Assembly (NCBI GenBank): GCA_001871015.1
Contig: MNUO01000019.1
Location: forward strand, 1-18,564
Direction: 5' to 3'
DNA length: 18,564 nucleotides
DNA from: Candidatus Desantisbacteria bacterium CG1_02_38_46
GTDB lineage: Bacteria; Desantisbacteria; UBA1551; UBA1559
Under the pieces are notes generated by a model that worked only from the letters and a program-made list of their open reading frames with translations, had not been told where the DNA came from and did not search any database. The position numbers were made by a program, and so were the translations under genes. This document shows, in pieces, positions 1 through 6,760 of the stretch (its first letter is position 1; the number at the start of each line of letters is the position of its first letter).

Positions 1-120
1 TTCCGGTTTAACCCATTTCACATCTGCATTTGCTTTTTTAAGTTCCTCCTGTATTCCTCTCAGATTTTCCTTTATTTCCTGCATCAATTCAATTGCTATA
101 AAAATCCTGATTTTTTCCAT
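1..120 (-). CDS. thpR: RNA 2',3'-cyclic phosphodiesterase (ThpR/LigT family), N-terminal part only
   Basis: Only the first 40 codons are inside the window; the gene runs off the left edge. The start ATG is at 118-120, six bases after the stop of the hicB-like gene, and no strong ribosome binding site is visible. The translation opens MEKIRIFIAIEL and continues to DVKWVKPE, the usual opening of the ThpR/LigT family ('R.FIA.EL' strand, then 'V.WV.PEN.H.TL'). Members are 2H phosphoesterases that open 2',3'-cyclic phosphates on RNA ends. The two catalytic H-x-T motifs would lie outside the window, so activity cannot be judged. The call rests on the N-terminal signature only. Confidence 0.72.
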   Translation of the reverse strand, partial: MEKIRIFIAIELMQEIKENLRGIQEELKKANADVKWVKPE

Positions 121-126
121 TGAATT

Positions 127-339
127 TTATTTAATAGCCACATACTCGGAAAAAGATTTTGACTTAGGAATAGAAAAATTATCTTCAGTTAATCCCCGTA
201 TGTGCATTTCGATTGCTTCATACATATTTTTTTCTGTTTCTTCGCGGGTTTTACCAGTTGCCACACAACCAGGTAAGTGAGGTGAATATGCAGAATAATT
301 CCCATCTGCCTTTTCAATAATTACAAGAAATCGATGCAT
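127..339 (-). CDS. HicB-like antitoxin-family protein, orphan
   Basis: A 70-residue protein of the HicB-like (UPF0150) fold. The N-terminal strand and turn 'FLVIIEKADGNYSAYSPHLPG', followed by C25 and 'ATGKTREE', match the partially degraded RNase-H-like fold of HicB antitoxins. The C-terminal DNA-binding domain of full-length HicB is absent. GAGG seven bases before ATG 337-339 supports the start. HicB normally pairs with a small HicA mRNA-interferase toxin in the same operon. Here the upstream 85 bases hold only palindromic repeats and the next gene is thpR, so no HicA is present. It may be a solitary regulator or the relic of a toxin-antitoxin pair. Family is clear; function is not. Confidence 0.75.
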   Translation of the reverse strand: MHRFLVIIEKADGNYSAYSPHLPGCVATGKTREETEKNMYEAIEMHIRGLTEDNFSIPKSKSFSEYVAIK

Positions 340-357
340 AGCTATTCCTCAACCTTC

Positions 358-400
358 AGGACTAAAGTCCTGAGTTACGTAACTCAGACCTTCAGGTCTG
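358..400. repeat. Three overlapping palindromes between rarA and the hicB-like gene
   Basis: Three inverted repeats run end to end: AGGACTAAAGTCCT (358-371), CTGAGTTACGTAACTCAG (370-387) and CAGACCTTCAGGTCTG (385-400). Each shares its edge bases with the next. The pattern resembles the palindromes at 11874-11911 and 12931-12967, which points to one family of short palindromic elements. On the minus strand it lies between the rarA stop and hicB-like start and could form hairpins in the transcript, but there is no clear U-tract to call it a terminator. Confidence 0.8.
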
Positions 401-424
401 ATTTTTCTTGACAGCCACGTACCT

Positions 425-1723
425 TCATTTTCTAATTCTCTTTTTAATTTCTATTTCATAACCGCTTTCAAGGGGAAAATAATATCTCTTTTTCTTTCCC
501 AGGTATTCCTGCTTGATTTCCCCGGATTTTATTTTTGCCGCAATTTCAGGATCGTGGGGATATTGATATCCACCCCGTCCTAATTTTTCTGCTCCCTTAT
601 AACTTGCGACTTTTAAATGGTCTGCAACCTCTGCTGTTTCTTCTTTTTCAACATCCTCAAGTGCTTTGTTAATAGCTGCGTATGAAGCGTTGCTCTTGGG
701 AGCAGTGGCGATGTATACCACGGCCTGTGCCAGCGGAATTTTAGCCTCTGGCATCCCGATAAATAATATCGCCTGAAGCGCGGCGCTTGCCACTACAAGT
801 GCCTGGGGGTCAGCATTGCCGACATCTTCGCTTGCACAAATAACCACTCGGCGTGCAATGAATCGCGGGTCCTCTCCGGCATAAAGCATCTTTGCCAGCC
901 AATAAAGAGCAGCGTCCGGGTCACTTCCCCTCATACTCTTTATAAATGCAGAAATTGTATCATAATGAGCATCCCCATCTCTGTCATAGACAATCTTTTT
1001 CTGAATTGAATCTTTCATCACATCTAAATCAATTTTAACTTTTCCATTTTCAGGTTTTGTAGTAATAACTGATAATTCAAAAGCATTCAGGCACTGTCTG
1101 GCATCTCCATCTGCTCCTGAAATTAAATATTTCATCGCATCGCTGGTAATTTCAACATTATATTTTCCAAGCCCCCTTTCTTTATCAACTATCGCCCTAT
1201 CCAGTATGACTTTTATTTCATCATATTTAAGGACTTTAAACTCAAAAACTTGAGAACGTGAAATTAAAGCCTGGCTTACTGTAAAATAGGGATTCTCAAC
1301 TGTGGTCCCAACAAGAATAACTGTACCATTCTCAACGTCCGGAAGAAGAGCATCCTGTTGTAACTTATTAAAACGGTGGATTTCATCAATAAATAGAATT
1401 GTGCGCTGCCCCATACTTCGACGTCTCTTTGCTTCTAATATAGCATCTCTTATTTCCGCTACCCCGGAGGTCACAGCATTTATCCGGATGAAATGTGCTC
1501 CTGTTTTAGTGGCAATAATATAAGCAAGGGCAGTCTTACCTGTTCCAGGAGGACCAAAAAAAATCAAAGAACTGAGTCTATCAGATTCAATTGCACGGCG
1601 CAGCAATTTACCAGACCCCAGAATTTGTTCCTGTCCTACAAATTCCTCGAGGGTTGCAGGTTTCATTCTGGTTGCAAGAGGTTCTTCAAATTTCTTCTCT
1701 AAGAATAATTCTTTCTCTTCCAT
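425..1723 (-). CDS. rarA: Replication-associated recombination protein A (RarA/MgsA), AAA+ ATPase
   Basis: A 432-residue RarA, close to the usual family length of about 420-450. It is a clamp-loader-like AAA+ ATPase that acts on stalled replication forks and interacts with SSB in studied bacteria. The N-terminal 'PLATRMKP.TLEEFVGQEQIL' is the family opening. Walker A is GPPGTGKT at residues 57-64, Walker B is FIDEIHRF at 111-118, and the arginine-finger stretch 'ALISRSQVF' is near 152-160. The C-terminal half has the characteristic 'SAFIKSMRGSDPDAALYWLAKML' and 'IARRVVICASEDVGNADP' blocks. It follows zapA and a candidate 6S RNA. The ribosome binding site before ATG 1721-1723 is poor (GGGG about 12 bases away), so expression may depend on the structured region upstream. 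Confidence 0.95.
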   Translation of the reverse strand: MEEKELFLEKKFEEPLATRMKPATLEEFVGQEQILGSGKLLRRAIESDRLSSLIFFGPPGTGKTALAYIIATKTGAHFIRINAVTSGVAEIRDAILEAKRRRSMGQRTILFIDEIHRFNKLQQDALLPDVENGTVILVGTTVENPYFTVSQALISRSQVFEFKVLKYDEIKVILDRAIVDKERGLGKYNVEITSDAMKYLISGADGDARQCLNAFELSVITTKPENGKVKIDLDVMKDSIQKKIVYDRDGDAHYDTISAFIKSMRGSDPDAALYWLAKMLYAGEDPRFIARRVVICASEDVGNADPQALVVASAALQAILFIGMPEAKIPLAQAVVYIATAPKSNASYAAINKALEDVEKEETAEVADHLKVASYKGAEKLGRGGYQYPHDPEIAAKIKSGEIKQEYLGKKKRYYFPLESGYEIEIKKRIRK

Positions 1724-1733
1724 ATTTTAAAAG

Positions 1734-1881
1734 CCCCACCCCTGCCGTGTATATCAAAGTTTTTTAACCTTGTAAATAAAGTGGGCACTCTGAATCCCGA
1801 TGTAACATCGGGATAAAAGTCTAGTTCCCATTTTTAAAGGTGTTGGGTTAAAAACATCAACACATCACGCGCAGGGGCAGG
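1734..1881 (-). ncRNA. ssrS: Candidate 6S RNA (SsrS-like) between zapA and rarA
   Basis: The whole zapA-rarA gap folds back on itself when read on the minus strand. The closing stem pairs CCCCTGC, a bulged G and CGTG (about 1864-1875) with CACG and GCAGGGG (about 1738-1748), extended by weaker pairs outward. After a small internal loop, GTTTTTAACC (about 1845-1854) pairs with GGTTAAAAAAC (about 1760-1770). A large asymmetric bubble of roughly 15 and 12 bases follows, then TGGG/CCCA and an apical hairpin with 10-base arms ATCCCGATGT (1794-1814). A closing stem, central bubble and terminal stem in a rod of about 150 bases is the 6S RNA plan, and ssrS sits just after zapA in many bacteria. Not tested against a covariance model. 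Confidence 0.5.
1794..1814. repeat. 10-base-arm palindrome at the tip of the candidate 6S RNA
   Basis: ATCCCGATGT at 1794-1803 and ACATCGGGAT at 1805-1814 are exact reverse complements around a single base. It forms the apical hairpin of the folded zapA-rarA gap and may be a mobile palindrome inserted in the loop. Confidence 0.85.
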
Positions 1882-1883
1882 AT

Positions 1884-2183
1884 TCACCTTAATTCTTTTT
1901 CTATCTTATCAATTAACTCAATTGCTCTTTTAGCCAGAGATGTGTCCACACTTATAGATTCCTTCTTTTTAGGACTTGTCTTACAGAGTTCATCAGCTAT
2001 ATTTAAAGCAGATAAGATAGCGATTTTTGTAGGTGAAATAATTCCGGTTTCCTTCTGAATTTCTCTCATTTTTCTATCCACATAAGAAGCAAGTTCCTGC
2101 ATATATTCAATGTCACTCTCTCCTCTGAGTATGTAACTTGTACCAAAAATTTCCACCTTAATCTTATTTTCCTTGTTACTCAT
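1884..2183 (-). CDS. zapA: Cell division protein ZapA
   Basis: A 99-residue ZapA, the small cytoplasmic protein that cross-links and stabilises FtsZ filaments at the division ring. The N-terminal 'KVEIFGTSYILRGE' followed by 'YMQELASYVDRKMREI' is the ZapA head domain. The middle helix 'SPTKIAILSALNIADEL' is the usual dimer helix, and a charged C-terminal coiled coil ends the protein. The start overlaps the end of the upstream coiled-coil gene by eight bases, which suggests translational coupling. A candidate 6S RNA begins directly after the stop, the same order (zapA then ssrS) seen in many bacteria. Confidence 0.9.
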   Translation of the reverse strand: MSNKENKIKVEIFGTSYILRGESDIEYMQELASYVDRKMREIQKETGIISPTKIAILSALNIADELCKTSPKKKESISVDTSLAKRAIELIDKIEKELR

Positions 2184-2457
2184 TACTCTTCTCTATCTTT
2201 TCAATGCTATTTAACATTTCTTCTATCTTGGACTGAATGAGGTCCCTGTCCTCGACTATTTTTGAAGATTCCTCTTTTTCCTGCTTCAATTGTGCATTTT
2301 CCTTCAGTACATTGTCCAACACCTCTTCAGATTCTTTTACTTTAGTCTGAAGTACCGAGTTTTTGGACAAAAACATCTCATTTTCTTTCTTCAATTTTGC
2401 AACTAAATCTAAAATCTTCTGCAACCTTTCTTCCAATACTTTGAGTTGTTCCATCAT
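2176..2457 (-). CDS. Small coiled-coil protein between pheT and zapA (ZapB-like in position)
   Basis: A 93-residue protein with no signal peptide or membrane segment. Nearly the whole length is heptad-rich (LKVLEERLQKILDLVAKLKK, then long E/K/L/S-rich stretches), predicting one continuous coiled coil. GGGGAG lies just before the start at 2457. The gene is 13 bases from pheT and overlaps zapA by eight bases. Its size, coiled-coil nature and coupling to zapA recall ZapB, the ZapA partner that forms a layer inside the division ring. Coiled coils are too low in complexity for homology by eye, so the ZapB role is an inference from position. Confidence 0.75.
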   Translation of the reverse strand: MMEQLKVLEERLQKILDLVAKLKKENEMFLSKNSVLQTKVKESEEVLDNVLKENAQLKQEKEESSKIVEDRDLIQSKIEEMLNSIEKIEKSNE

Positions 2458-2470
2458 CTGAGCTCCCCTT

Positions 2471-4546
2471 TCACATTCTCAAACTAATTCCCTTCTCAGA
2501 GAGGCGTTGAATGATACGAAAATGCAAAACATTCACTTCTTCATCAGTTAATGTTTTTTCTCTGGATTGATACACAAAGCTGAATGCTAAACTTTTGAAA
2601 CCCAGAGGAACCTGCTCGCCCTGATAATAGTCAAACAGAAAAATTTCAGTTAAAATATTTCCGCCCTCTTTTTCTATTAAGTCTTTAACCTCATGCGCAC
2701 TTATGTCTACAGGAACTAACAGTGCAGAATCTCTTCTGATCGATGGAAATTTTGAAAAAGGTTTGTATCTTTTCTCTAGTTCTCTGAAATCCTTTACACA
2801 TTCAAGTTCAATTTCGAAAAAGTAAACTTCCTGTGATAATTTGTAGAATTGTAATATCTCATCTTTCAATTGTCCCATGGAGCCGGCCCGGGCATCTCTA
2901 ATATATATCAGGATACTTAAATCATTTTTCAGCAGAAAACTTGAGCCGGGAACAAATTTAAATACAGAAATACCTAATCTCTCGAATAGATATTCTAAGA
3001 TGCCTTTTAAGTCATAAAAATTTAATTTGCGAGGTGTTTCACCCCAGAATCTCTGTGCAGTTCCAGTAATTAAACCTGCAAGCCTAATATGTTCTTCAGG
3101 CAGTTCCCCATCTATCCCATAAAAAATCCGTCCTATCTCAAAGATTTTTACGCTTGTAATATCCCTGTTGACATTGAAAATGAGATTTTCCATTAATCCT
3201 GGAATTAATGAGGGACGCAAAATATCCATTTCCTCGTCGAGAGGGTTCTTTATCCTGATTAATTTTATTCCTTCCTCAGAAAATAGTCTCTCAAAAATTC
3301 CCTTTTTCACAATTCCTGAGTTCACAACCTCAAGAAATCCTGCATCTCTCATAATATCTCTAACTTCTCCTTGAAGAACCAAAGAGTTGTCTGCAAGAGC
3401 AAGAGAAGAATGCCTGCCATTCCCTTCAAAATTTATAGGTGGAAGTGCAGGTTTTACCTTATCGTACCCGTGCAAGCGTGCAATTTCTTCTATGACATCT
3501 ATTTCTCTGGTTACATCGTTAGACCTCCAGGTTGGAACCCGAATCTTTAAAAATGTCTTTCCTTCTTTAACGCCAAATCCCAACTGTTTTAGAATGCGTA
3601 TGGTCTTTCTTTTTTCCAGCTGTGCTCCCAATATCTGAGCTATTTTTGAATAATAAAGTGTTACTTCTTGCGGTTTTTGAAAATTAGAATATTCGTCAAT
3701 AACACCTTTGAGAATATCTCCACCTGCAATTTCCTGAATTAATGAGCAGACTCTATCTAAAGAAAACCTTACTTCATTGATGTCGGCACTCCTTTCAAAA
3801 CGATAAGATGCCGATGTTTTCATCCCGAGATTTTGAGAAGTCTTACGAATATTTCCAGGATGAAAATAAGCACTTTCAATAATCACGTCAGTGGTGGTAT
3901 TCCTCACCTCAGTATTTGCGCCACCCATTATTCCGGCAATCGCTATGGGCTGCTGTGTATCAGCAATGACAAGCATATTATTGTTAAGAATCCTGTCCAA
4001 TCCATCCAGAGTCACAATTGATTCGCAGGGCTTTGCCCTTCGAACAACAATTTTCCTGCCTTTTATAAGTGAATAATCAAATGCATGCAATGGCTGCCCT
4101 CTTTCGAGAAACGCATAATTTGTGGCATCCACAATGTTGTTTATGGACCTCACGCCCAATGATTCCAATCTCCTGCTCACCCCTAATGGTGAAGGTCCTA
4201 CTTTTACTCCCTTAATCAAACGAGCAGTATATCTGGGGCAGAGAATCTTATCTTCAACTTCAACTTTTAAAAAATTTTCAAGTGGTTCTTTATCTTCACA
4301 AATTTTTATTTTTGGCACCTTAAATGGAATGCCGGTAAATGCAGAAATTTCTCTAACAATTCCAAGAATGCACAGACAATCTCCGCGATTAGGAGTAATT
4401 TCAATTTCTAAAATGAAGTCTTGCCCCCAGGAGCAGGGCTGGATACCTTCCACTCCAAAACCAAGAGTAATAAGTTTTCCAGCTAATTCCTGCGCCGAAT
4501 ACTTAAAGTTCACAAATTCCTTGAGCCACTGATATGAAATTTTCAT
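2471..4546 (-). CDS. pheT: Phenylalanine--tRNA ligase beta subunit, short form without the EMAP-type domain
   Basis: A 691-residue PheT, the beta chain of the alpha2-beta2 enzyme that charges tRNA-Phe. It opens 'MKISYQWLKEFVNF' as expected, but passes from 'LGFGVEGIQPCSWGQDF' straight into 'ILEIEITPNRGDCLCILGI'. In common bacterial PheT (about 790-800 residues) an EMAP/OB-fold tRNA-binding domain of about 100 residues lies there, so it is missing. The B3/B4 editing domain ('INNIVDATNYAFLERGQPLHAFD', 'GIMGG'), the B5 domain, the synthetase-like core and the C-terminal anticodon-binding domain ('FSKFPSIRRDSALLV' to the end) are present. It starts one base after the pheS stop, so the two subunits are almost certainly coupled. 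Confidence 0.95.
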   Translation of the reverse strand: MKISYQWLKEFVNFKYSAQELAGKLITLGFGVEGIQPCSWGQDFILEIEITPNRGDCLCILGIVREISAFTGIPFKVPKIKICEDKEPLENFLKVEVEDKILCPRYTARLIKGVKVGPSPLGVSRRLESLGVRSINNIVDATNYAFLERGQPLHAFDYSLIKGRKIVVRRAKPCESIVTLDGLDRILNNNMLVIADTQQPIAIAGIMGGANTEVRNTTTDVIIESAYFHPGNIRKTSQNLGMKTSASYRFERSADINEVRFSLDRVCSLIQEIAGGDILKGVIDEYSNFQKPQEVTLYYSKIAQILGAQLEKRKTIRILKQLGFGVKEGKTFLKIRVPTWRSNDVTREIDVIEEIARLHGYDKVKPALPPINFEGNGRHSSLALADNSLVLQGEVRDIMRDAGFLEVVNSGIVKKGIFERLFSEEGIKLIRIKNPLDEEMDILRPSLIPGLMENLIFNVNRDITSVKIFEIGRIFYGIDGELPEEHIRLAGLITGTAQRFWGETPRKLNFYDLKGILEYLFERLGISVFKFVPGSSFLLKNDLSILIYIRDARAGSMGQLKDEILQFYKLSQEVYFFEIELECVKDFRELEKRYKPFSKFPSIRRDSALLVPVDISAHEVKDLIEKEGGNILTEIFLFDYYQGEQVPLGFKSLAFSFVYQSREKTLTDEEVNVLHFRIIQRLSEKGISLRM

Positions 4547-4547
4547 T

Positions 4548-5561
4548 TTAAAATTGCTTTAAAAATCTTATATCATTTTCCAGAAATAAACGGATATCTT
4601 CAATGCCATATTTAAGCATAGCAATACGCTCTATACCCATACCGAAAGCAAATCCTGAATACTTCTTTGAATCATACTTAACATATTTAAATACATTCGG
4701 GTCAACCATTCCAGCGCCAAGGATTTCAAGGTATCCGTTCCCACAAATATGACACCCTTTCCTCTTGCAAATCCAACAACCAATTGAAACTTCAACACTG
4801 GGTTCTGTAAATGGAAAATAGCTTGGGGTAAATCGCACAACAGTATTCACCCCGAATAACTGAACTAAAAACGATGAAAGGATGCCCTTTAAATGAGCAA
4901 AAGTAACTCCTTTATCAACCATTAATCCCTCAATCTGGTGAAAGGTGGGTGAGTGCGTTGCATCACTGGCATCTCTGCGATAACATTTGCCTGATGAAAC
5001 TATTCTTATTGGCGGTTTAGAGTTCTCCATAACCCTTATTTGAACCGGGGATGTATGTGTGCGCAATAGAATATCTCTGGTAATGTAAAAGGTGTCTTGC
5101 AGATCTCTTGCAGGATGGTCCTCTGGAGTATTCAGGGCTTCAAAATTATAATACTCAGTCTCAATTTCCCTGCCGTCCACCACATTAAAACCAAGCCTTT
5201 TGAAGATTTGAAGAATTTCATCCGAAATCAAAGAAAGAGGATGAAACCTTCCAGCTGTCATTTTTCTTCCGGGAAGTGTCAGATCTGTCAGCGTACAAAT
5301 TCCTACAGTCCCCGGTATCAATTCTTCTAATTTTTTTCTATATAACAGTGCAATCTCGCCTTTTATTGCGTTAGCCAATAACCCGGCTTGAGGTCTTTTA
5401 TCTTGAGGCATCTCACCAATACTGTGCAAAATCTGAGTAAGTATTCCCTTTTTGCCCAGATATTTTATCCTTATTTCTTCTAAGGATTTTTGGTCCATGG
5501 CTGCACCAATCTCTTTATCTGCCTCATTTTTTAAATTCTTGATGCTATCTTGTATTTCCAC
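4548..5561 (-). CDS. pheS: Phenylalanine--tRNA ligase alpha subunit
   Basis: A 337-residue PheS, the catalytic class II subunit of phenylalanyl-tRNA synthetase and normal in length. An N-terminal coiled-coil region of about 90 residues for tRNA contact ('KYLGKKGILTQIL') precedes the catalytic fold. Motif 2 is 'GKCYRRDASDATHSPTFHQ', the Cys-rich 'CWICKRKGCHICGNGYLEILG' follows, and motif 3 is 'GFAFGMGIERIAMLKYG'. The start is GTG at 5559-5561 with AAAGGAAG a few bases upstream, directly abutting the rplT stop. It continues the infC-rpmI-rplT cluster, a common bacterial arrangement. Confidence 0.95.
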   Translation of the reverse strand: MEIQDSIKNLKNEADKEIGAAMDQKSLEEIRIKYLGKKGILTQILHSIGEMPQDKRPQAGLLANAIKGEIALLYRKKLEELIPGTVGICTLTDLTLPGRKMTAGRFHPLSLISDEILQIFKRLGFNVVDGREIETEYYNFEALNTPEDHPARDLQDTFYITRDILLRTHTSPVQIRVMENSKPPIRIVSSGKCYRRDASDATHSPTFHQIEGLMVDKGVTFAHLKGILSSFLVQLFGVNTVVRFTPSYFPFTEPSVEVSIGCWICKRKGCHICGNGYLEILGAGMVDPNVFKYVKYDSKKYSGFAFGMGIERIAMLKYGIEDIRLFLENDIRFLKQF

Positions 5562-5909
5562 TTAACTTCCTTTCACAAGACTTACCAGGTAAGAGATCGC
5601 ACCTTCATCATTATTAGCTAAATACGCTAATAATTTACGGTTAAGAAGGATGTTTAATTTTTTCAAGCGATGGATAAAATGGTTATATTTTAAATTCTGT
5701 GCCCCTACTGCTGCGTTAATCTGGGCATTCCATAACCTCCTGAAATCTCCTTTTTTTTCTTTTCGATGGCGATAGGCATACACCAAACCCTTTCTGACTG
5801 ATTCTACTGCTGTACGGAAAAGTTTGCTCTTTGCTCCGTAATACCCCTTTGCAAGATGAAATATCTTTTTTTTTCTTCTTCGTCTAATAATCGCCCGTTT
5901 TATTCTCAT
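5562..5909 (-). CDS. rplT: 50S ribosomal protein L20
   Basis: A 115-residue L20, which binds 23S rRNA early in large-subunit assembly and in several bacteria represses its own operon. The very basic N-terminal helix 'MRIKRAIIRRRRKKKI' is followed by 'LAKGYYGAKSKLFRTA', 'YAYRHRKEKKGDFRRLW' and 'INAAV', the typical L20 sequence. The start ATG (5907-5909) comes right after the rpmI stop, with GGAGGG inside the rpmI end as ribosome binding site. Length and gene order are standard. Confidence 0.96.
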   Translation of the reverse strand: MRIKRAIIRRRRKKKIFHLAKGYYGAKSKLFRTAVESVRKGLVYAYRHRKEKKGDFRRLWNAQINAAVGAQNLKYNHFIHRLKKLNILLNRKLLAYLANNDEGAISYLVSLVKGS

Positions 5910-6119
5910 CTACCCTCCTATTGTTTTATAAGGAATCAGGGGTTTAATACGCGAAAAATCCGACCTACCTACTAACACTGCTTTCTTTAGAAACCTCTTT
6001 CGCTTTCTGGATTTCTTTGACAAGAGATGGCTGGCAAAAGCCCTGTATCTTTTTATTTTGCCCGTTCCTGTCCTCTTAAATCTTTTCGCAGCACTTTTTT
6101 TCGTCTTTATTTTTGGCAT
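5910..6119 (-). CDS. rpmI: 50S ribosomal protein L35
   Basis: A 69-residue L35. The start is ATG 6117-6119 because the family begins '[15 protein letters not shown]'; the longer reading frame to 6146 only adds codons from the end of infC. AAAGAGG just upstream, inside the infC end, is the ribosome binding site. The protein is strongly basic, with '[21 protein letters not shown]' split by the usual '[14 protein letters not shown]' block. It sits one base from infC and abuts rplT, the standard infC-rpmI-rplT order. Confidence 0.96.
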   Translation of the reverse strand: MPKIKTKKSAAKRFKRTGTGKIKRYRAFASHLLSKKSRKRKRFLKKAVLVGRSDFSRIKPLIPYKTIGG

Positions 6120-6120
6120 C

Positions 6121-6633
6121 TTACCTCTTTGGAGCGAGAATTGCAATTCTACTTGTACCCTCTAATCTGGGCTGTTGTTCCACTATGAATAAACTACCCA
6201 GTTCAGTTTCCAATCTTTGCAGAATTTTACTTCCCAGTTCCTGGTGTTCCATTTGCCTGCCTTTGAATACAAGATTTATCTTTACCCTGCATCCCTCCTC
6301 AAGAAATCTGCGAATATTCCTCATTTTTATCTGAAGGTCATGCTCACTTATCTGAGGTCTTATCCTTACTTCTTTAACCTCTATGACTCTCTGCTTTTTC
6401 TTAAGGAGTTTTTCTCTTTTCTCCAGTTCATACTTATATTTACCGTATTCACCAAATTTGCACACTGGAGGAATAGCAGATTCAGCAATCTGGATTAAAT
6501 CCAGCCCCTTTTCCCGGGCAATTTTCAATGCTTCCTGTACTGTCATAACTCCGGCCTGCTGGCCAGTTTCATCAATGACCCTGACTTCCATTGCCCGAAT
6601 TGCCTCATTGATCCTTATTCTCTTTGTAAATAT
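6121..6633 (-). CDS. infC: Translation initiation factor IF-3, probable AUA start
   Basis: IF-3 binds the 30S subunit, keeps it apart from 50S and checks start-codon and initiator-tRNA pairing. The protein shows '[15 protein letters not shown]' at the N-terminus, '[15 protein letters not shown]' before the linker helix, and the C-terminal domain '[17 protein letters not shown]' to 'RIAILAPKR'. No ATG precedes the conserved N-terminus. A GTG at 6670-6672 is in frame but lies in a palindrome beside the tRNA and has no ribosome binding site. The AAGGGGGTGA stretch at about 6638-6647 is a near-perfect Shine-Dalgarno sequence, and the codon at the right distance is ATA (6631-6633), giving 170 residues. 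Non-AUG starts (AUU in E. coli) are a hallmark of infC autoregulation. Gene identity is certain; the start codon is inferred. Confidence 0.93.
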   Translation of the reverse strand: MFTKRIRINEAIRAMEVRVIDETGQQAGVMTVQEALKIAREKGLDLIQIAESAIPPVCKFGEYGKYKYELEKREKLLKKKQRVIEVKEVRIRPQISEHDLQIKMRNIRRFLEEGCRVKINLVFKGRQMEHQELGSKILQRLETELGSLFIVEQQPRLEGTSRIAILAPKR

Positions 6634-6650
6634 ATTCTCACCCCCTTTTG

Positions 6651-6674
6651 AGGTGTCAGGTCGACCTGACACCT
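6651..6674. repeat. Perfect 24-base palindrome between tRNA(CAU) and infC
   Basis: AGGTGTCAGGTC at 6651-6662 is followed at once by its exact reverse complement, GACCTGACACCT. It starts eight bases beyond the tRNA 3' end and ends a few bases before the infC Shine-Dalgarno sequence. It can form a strong hairpin in the transcript and could mark tRNA processing, affect infC translation, or simply be one of the window's palindromic repeats. Confidence 0.95.
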
Positions 6675-6681
6675 TTGTTCA

Positions 6682-6754
6682 TGGGCCCACCTGGATTTGA
6701 ACCAGGGACCTACTGATTATGAGTCAGCCGCTCTTACCGCTGAGCTATGGGCCC
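6682..6754 (-). tRNA. tRNA with CAU anticodon (elongator Met or lysidine-modified Ile)
   Basis: A complete cloverleaf of 73 bases: acceptor GGGCCCA paired with TGGGCCC, D arm with GCTCAG and GGTAAGAGC, anticodon loop CTCATAA on a 5-base stem, and T arm CCTGG/CCAGG around TTCAAAT. Discriminator is A and CCA is not encoded. It has a normal 1-72 pair, so it is not the initiator. Sequence alone does not settle Met versus Ile2 (TilS-modified). It lies six bases after rpoD and just before infC, so it is probably processed from the long transcript. Confidence 0.93.
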
Positions 6755-6760
6755 GCATAT

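Noticed and set aside
4631-4840. 69-codon minus-strand open frame inside pheS
   Set aside because: Different frame of pheS, which has conserved motif 3 and Cys-rich residues across the same bases.
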